From Populus alba (Eukaryota; Streptophyta; Magnoliopsida; Malpighiales; Salicaceae), in NCBI RefSeq assembly GCF_005239225.2, contig NC_133286.1, positions 18,614,572 through 18,678,571 on the forward strand: a DNA stretch of 64,000 bases, read 5' to 3'. Under the pieces are notes generated by a model, which was not told the origin of the DNA, did no database searches, and saw only the letters and a program-made list of their open reading frames with translations. Position numbers and translations under genes: made by a program. Positions 60,742 to 64,000 of this stretch are shown here, in pieces. How positions within the stretch are numbered: the stretch's first letter is position 1; every line of letters starts with the position of its first letter.

Positions 60742-63700
60742 GCAAGTCATTGGGTGGATTGTTTTCTTCTTAAGTGACGGTAGAGTAGATTTCATTCACG
60801 TGTTCTATTTTTGCTGTAAATTGTGTATGAACATTACCTCAGAGTGATGTTACAGGAACTTTTGCTGCATCCTGTAATGAAGTATTCTACTTCATGCCTC
60901 CATGGGTCTTGTCCTAACGAGTGAATGTGTAATCATTTATTAATTTTTATTAATACTCTAGCAAAACCATAAGGGACTCGAATTCGGATTTCAGTTCTGT
61001 CACCACATTACCTAATCAATCTAATCACTTGGTCCCTAATTAACTTATATGTGGTTCGATCTAACAAATGAACGGTCAATCAGATACTAATCAAAAGCCC
61101 ACGTAATCATCATCCACGTGGCATTTTCTTTAATAATTTAAAATAACTGGATACTTTCATGTAAGAGTGGAAATATGAACGTGCATTGTAAATGAGAACA
61201 GAAATCTCAAGATAAAATTTATTTTCATGGAAGAGGATAGAATAAAATTAAGGAATTCAAGTAAAATTTTCTTTTTAAAAATAAATGATACATTATTCTT
61301 GATTATTGTATTAAACTTTCTTTCTTATCTTTATTATTTACTCTGCCTTTATCAGGACGATAATTTTTTTTTTTAAAATGTTATCAGTGCAAGTTATTAC
61401 CATTATTATTCTTTCGCCACCACACTTTTTGTGGCATCGACACTAATAATTTTTTTTTAAAGAAATATAAAAATAATTGTTCTTATTAATTTATTATTAT
61501 TATCACTATTACATATTACCCTTTCTTTGCCTCCACTATCAACAAGTTATTATTACTATTAGTCTATTTTTTTTTATTATTTGTCTATTTAATATCTTTT
61601 AATGGATATTTTTTGGAATAAGTCGATATATTGAAAGGGCTAATGGATGTTGTTATTTTAAATAGCAATGAACTATAAAAATTATATTTTTTAATCATGA
61701 TATGAATAAACTGTATTATTTTATCATTTTTTTATATATTAATATGCTATTTTATCAATATATTTTTTAAAATGTGATAAAAAAAACAAAAATAACCCAA
61801 AATTACCTATAACATTTATATCACCATCATCCCTAATGAAACCTTTTCCATGAATCATTTGTTTTTCATGTACTTAATTGAAAGATAATAAGGATGTAAA
61901 TAAAGATTTAAATGTAGTTCATATACTTGGTAAATTCTTTATAACTCCAGGGGCTTTGACCTCATATTTGATCATACAGGACACGGAGTAAATAATCGAA
62001 CAATAATTTGAGCTCTTCCAACTGCATCACTTGTGATGACTACTTCTTTCTTCTTCTTCTTCTTTTCCATTTTGTTTTTCCGAGAACAAATGTAATTACT
62101 GCTACACTGGCTAAACAATTTTATTGTATATTTGACGTGTGATACTTTTTTTTTATATATATTTTAATTTAAGAGTGTAAATTTAGAAATCTTTTCTAAT
62201 CAATTGGTAATTGACACTTCATTAGATACACACATTTCACTTTGTTTCTAAGTGTTTATATTTATAATTTACTTGTACCTTCATTTCTTTTATTTGAGTG
62301 TCTTTATTTTGAAAAATCTATCAATTGAGTTATTATCATTTTTAAAATTAACAAAATGTCTAATTTATGTAATTGTGTATTCCAAGTTGACTTATATATA
62401 AGTTAAATAAAATTAAAATTAAAACAATAAAAATTGATAAAAATGTTTAAAGATAAAACAAGAATAAAAGACTACCTGACCACTAAGCATATTGATTAAT
62501 TTTTATCTAATAAAAAAACCCAATTACTCAATTTCCTCCACTTTCTCACAAAATAAAAAAAACCTCTAGCACCACACACACGTTCCAATTTCTCAATAAG
62601 ATCTTTGATCTCTTATATGTGTGTTTAATTGTTACTCATTTATTTTTTTTATTTTCTTACGTAGTCACTTATAGTCAATACAAATTTATATTTTTACGTC
62701 TTTTGTTATTATTATTTTAATTTGAATTAATAGTGAATTTATTCCATTGTTTTGATCTTAAATTTCAGTTAACTTGATCAAATAAGGCCTATATAAAATT
62801 GCAAAAGTAGATAGTTTTTAGATTTCAAAATCAAAAGGAAAAATTGATAAATTTCTTAAGAATACAGATACTTCAATAAAAAAAATAAAAAAAGTACATA
62901 CATTCGTAGAAAAAACATATACACTCGATTAGCAAAAGAGTAAAATGTTCATACATATGCGGCGGACACTAAGCACACTAACGTGTCAATTTAACGATCA
63001 CATCAATATGTATTTGATGAAATCAATAAGATTTTAATATTTTAGAAAAAAACTGAGAGTTAACGCACTTTAAATAGAATAAAAAAATAAAAAATTTGAT
63101 ACACTGAAATAGAAATAATGGAAAAGTTATCACAATGAATATAACAATCTCCTGGATAAGCAGTCCTTTAACAGTAGATATTTAACGGGGTTAATCACGC
63201 CTGGCATGCCCATGTCCTTCAGACATTAAAGGTGAACTACACTTGGAAAGGATGTTTTGTTGCATGCTTAAATATTACCGTGAGCTAAGAAAAACCAGAG
63301 AATAAATGGCAGTACATGACTGCATGTAATAAGCTAAAAAGGTGATTAGCTAGCTAGATTTCGGAACGTCAAGAATCCTGATCTTTCGCCGGTAGTCAGC
63401 ACAACCGTACCCAGCAGCAGCGCCGACTGAGCAAGCCTGTGATGCAGGCCACGCCTTCCCTTTTTTTTTTTTTTTCTTTTTTCTTTTTCTTTCTTTTGTT
63501 TGGTTTCATAGACTTCGTTTATGGATAGCACCTGTTGTTTTGTCATTTTTTGTCTCTGCTTTAGGAGAACATACGGACAGAGGAATAAAACTAGCAGTAG
63601 ACAGTAGCGTAATTGTTCCCTTCCCTTCCCTTCCCTTCCCTACCCCTTTGGATCTCTTTCCCTCCATTACGGTTGCTTACATGCTCTTGCAGTTTTTCAT

Positions 63701-64000
63701 CCATGGAGTGAGCCCAAGGTACGAATTTAGAGATGCATATAATTTTCTCCTCCGAGAGGCTGGAGTTGAGGTGTACTGTAAAGTGGAAATAACTTTTATA
63801 GGTATGATTTTTGTATATTTTATGTACAGGGTCAACTTTCAGGTTCTGATTGCATTTAATATTAATTGTGTGTTGTAATAAAAAGGTTTGATTTTTGTCA
63901 AGGGGTTTGTAAATTTTCTGAGGAAAAAGAAAAAAGAAAAAAGAATGTTGAATATTAATACTGCTTTGTAGTAATTTTTTACAACCATGATAGATAATAA
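60742..64000. other. 3' region of EXO70 and gene-free AT-rich DNA
   Basis: EXO70 3' UTR probably ends by about 60960 (several AATGAAG/AATAAT-like signals). Onward the sequence is AT-rich with no recognisable gene. A pyrimidine-rich (TTCCC)n run lies at 63616-63640. The frame 63540-63878 does not resemble a known protein. Confidence 0.45.

Noticed and set aside
63540..63878. 112-aa frame at the right end
   Set aside because: It opens without a convincing ATG, crosses a TTCCC microsatellite and has no known domain.

Overview
This is a plant nuclear window: AT-rich DNA, genes split by short introns with GT..AG borders, and long gene-poor stretches filled with decayed transposable elements. Gene content and repeat style (short AT-rich terminal-inverted-repeat elements, relic CACTA, copia and gypsy elements) fit a woody eudicot, most likely a poplar (Populus/Salicaceae). 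The species is an inference, not a measurement.

Five intact protein genes and one tRNA can be supported. (1) 1744-5688, minus: a 14-exon gene for the mitochondrial pyruvate dehydrogenase E1 beta subunit, 373 aa. (2) 16820-18071, minus: a 3-exon NAC transcription factor of the NAC083/VNI2 type, 255 aa, with a DLNxxP repressor motif. (3) 38564-40204, plus: a 6-exon clade III-like SWEET sugar transporter, 287 aa. (4) 42247-46768, minus: a 5-exon PBL27-like receptor-like cytoplasmic kinase, 462 aa. (5) 58831-60741, plus: a single-exon EXO70 exocyst subunit, 636 aa. A tRNA-Gln(UUG) lies at 30421-30492 (minus), 68 bp upstream of a broken dienoyl-CoA isomerase pseudogene at 29770-30352.

The rest is mainly transposon debris. 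At 7130-8760 a 285-bp tandem repeat holds a TRIM-like miniature LTR element with three LTRs and two internal domains. At 14085-16060 there is a dead Ty3/gypsy gag and repeat-rich flanks. At 19650-21480 a CACTA transposase relic has a MITE inserted in it. At 31190-36290 a second CACTA relic of the same family, in the opposite orientation, lies between two copies of a ~420-bp direct repeat. At 49215-52389 there is a 5'-truncated Ty1/copia element with an intact 3' LTR. Tandem arrays (36870-38275) sit directly upstream of the SWEET promoter.

The genes are not a cluster: each acts in a separate process (mitochondrial carbon entry, xylem/senescence transcription, sugar efflux, immune kinase signalling, vesicle tethering). 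I found no coherent new multi-gene system. The most interesting items are the tandem TRIM, the repeat-built SWEET upstream region, the paired hairpins in the SWEET 3' region, and the upstream ORFs of the NAC and EXO70 genes. Exon borders were read by eye from splice consensus and family alignment and may be off by a base or so.
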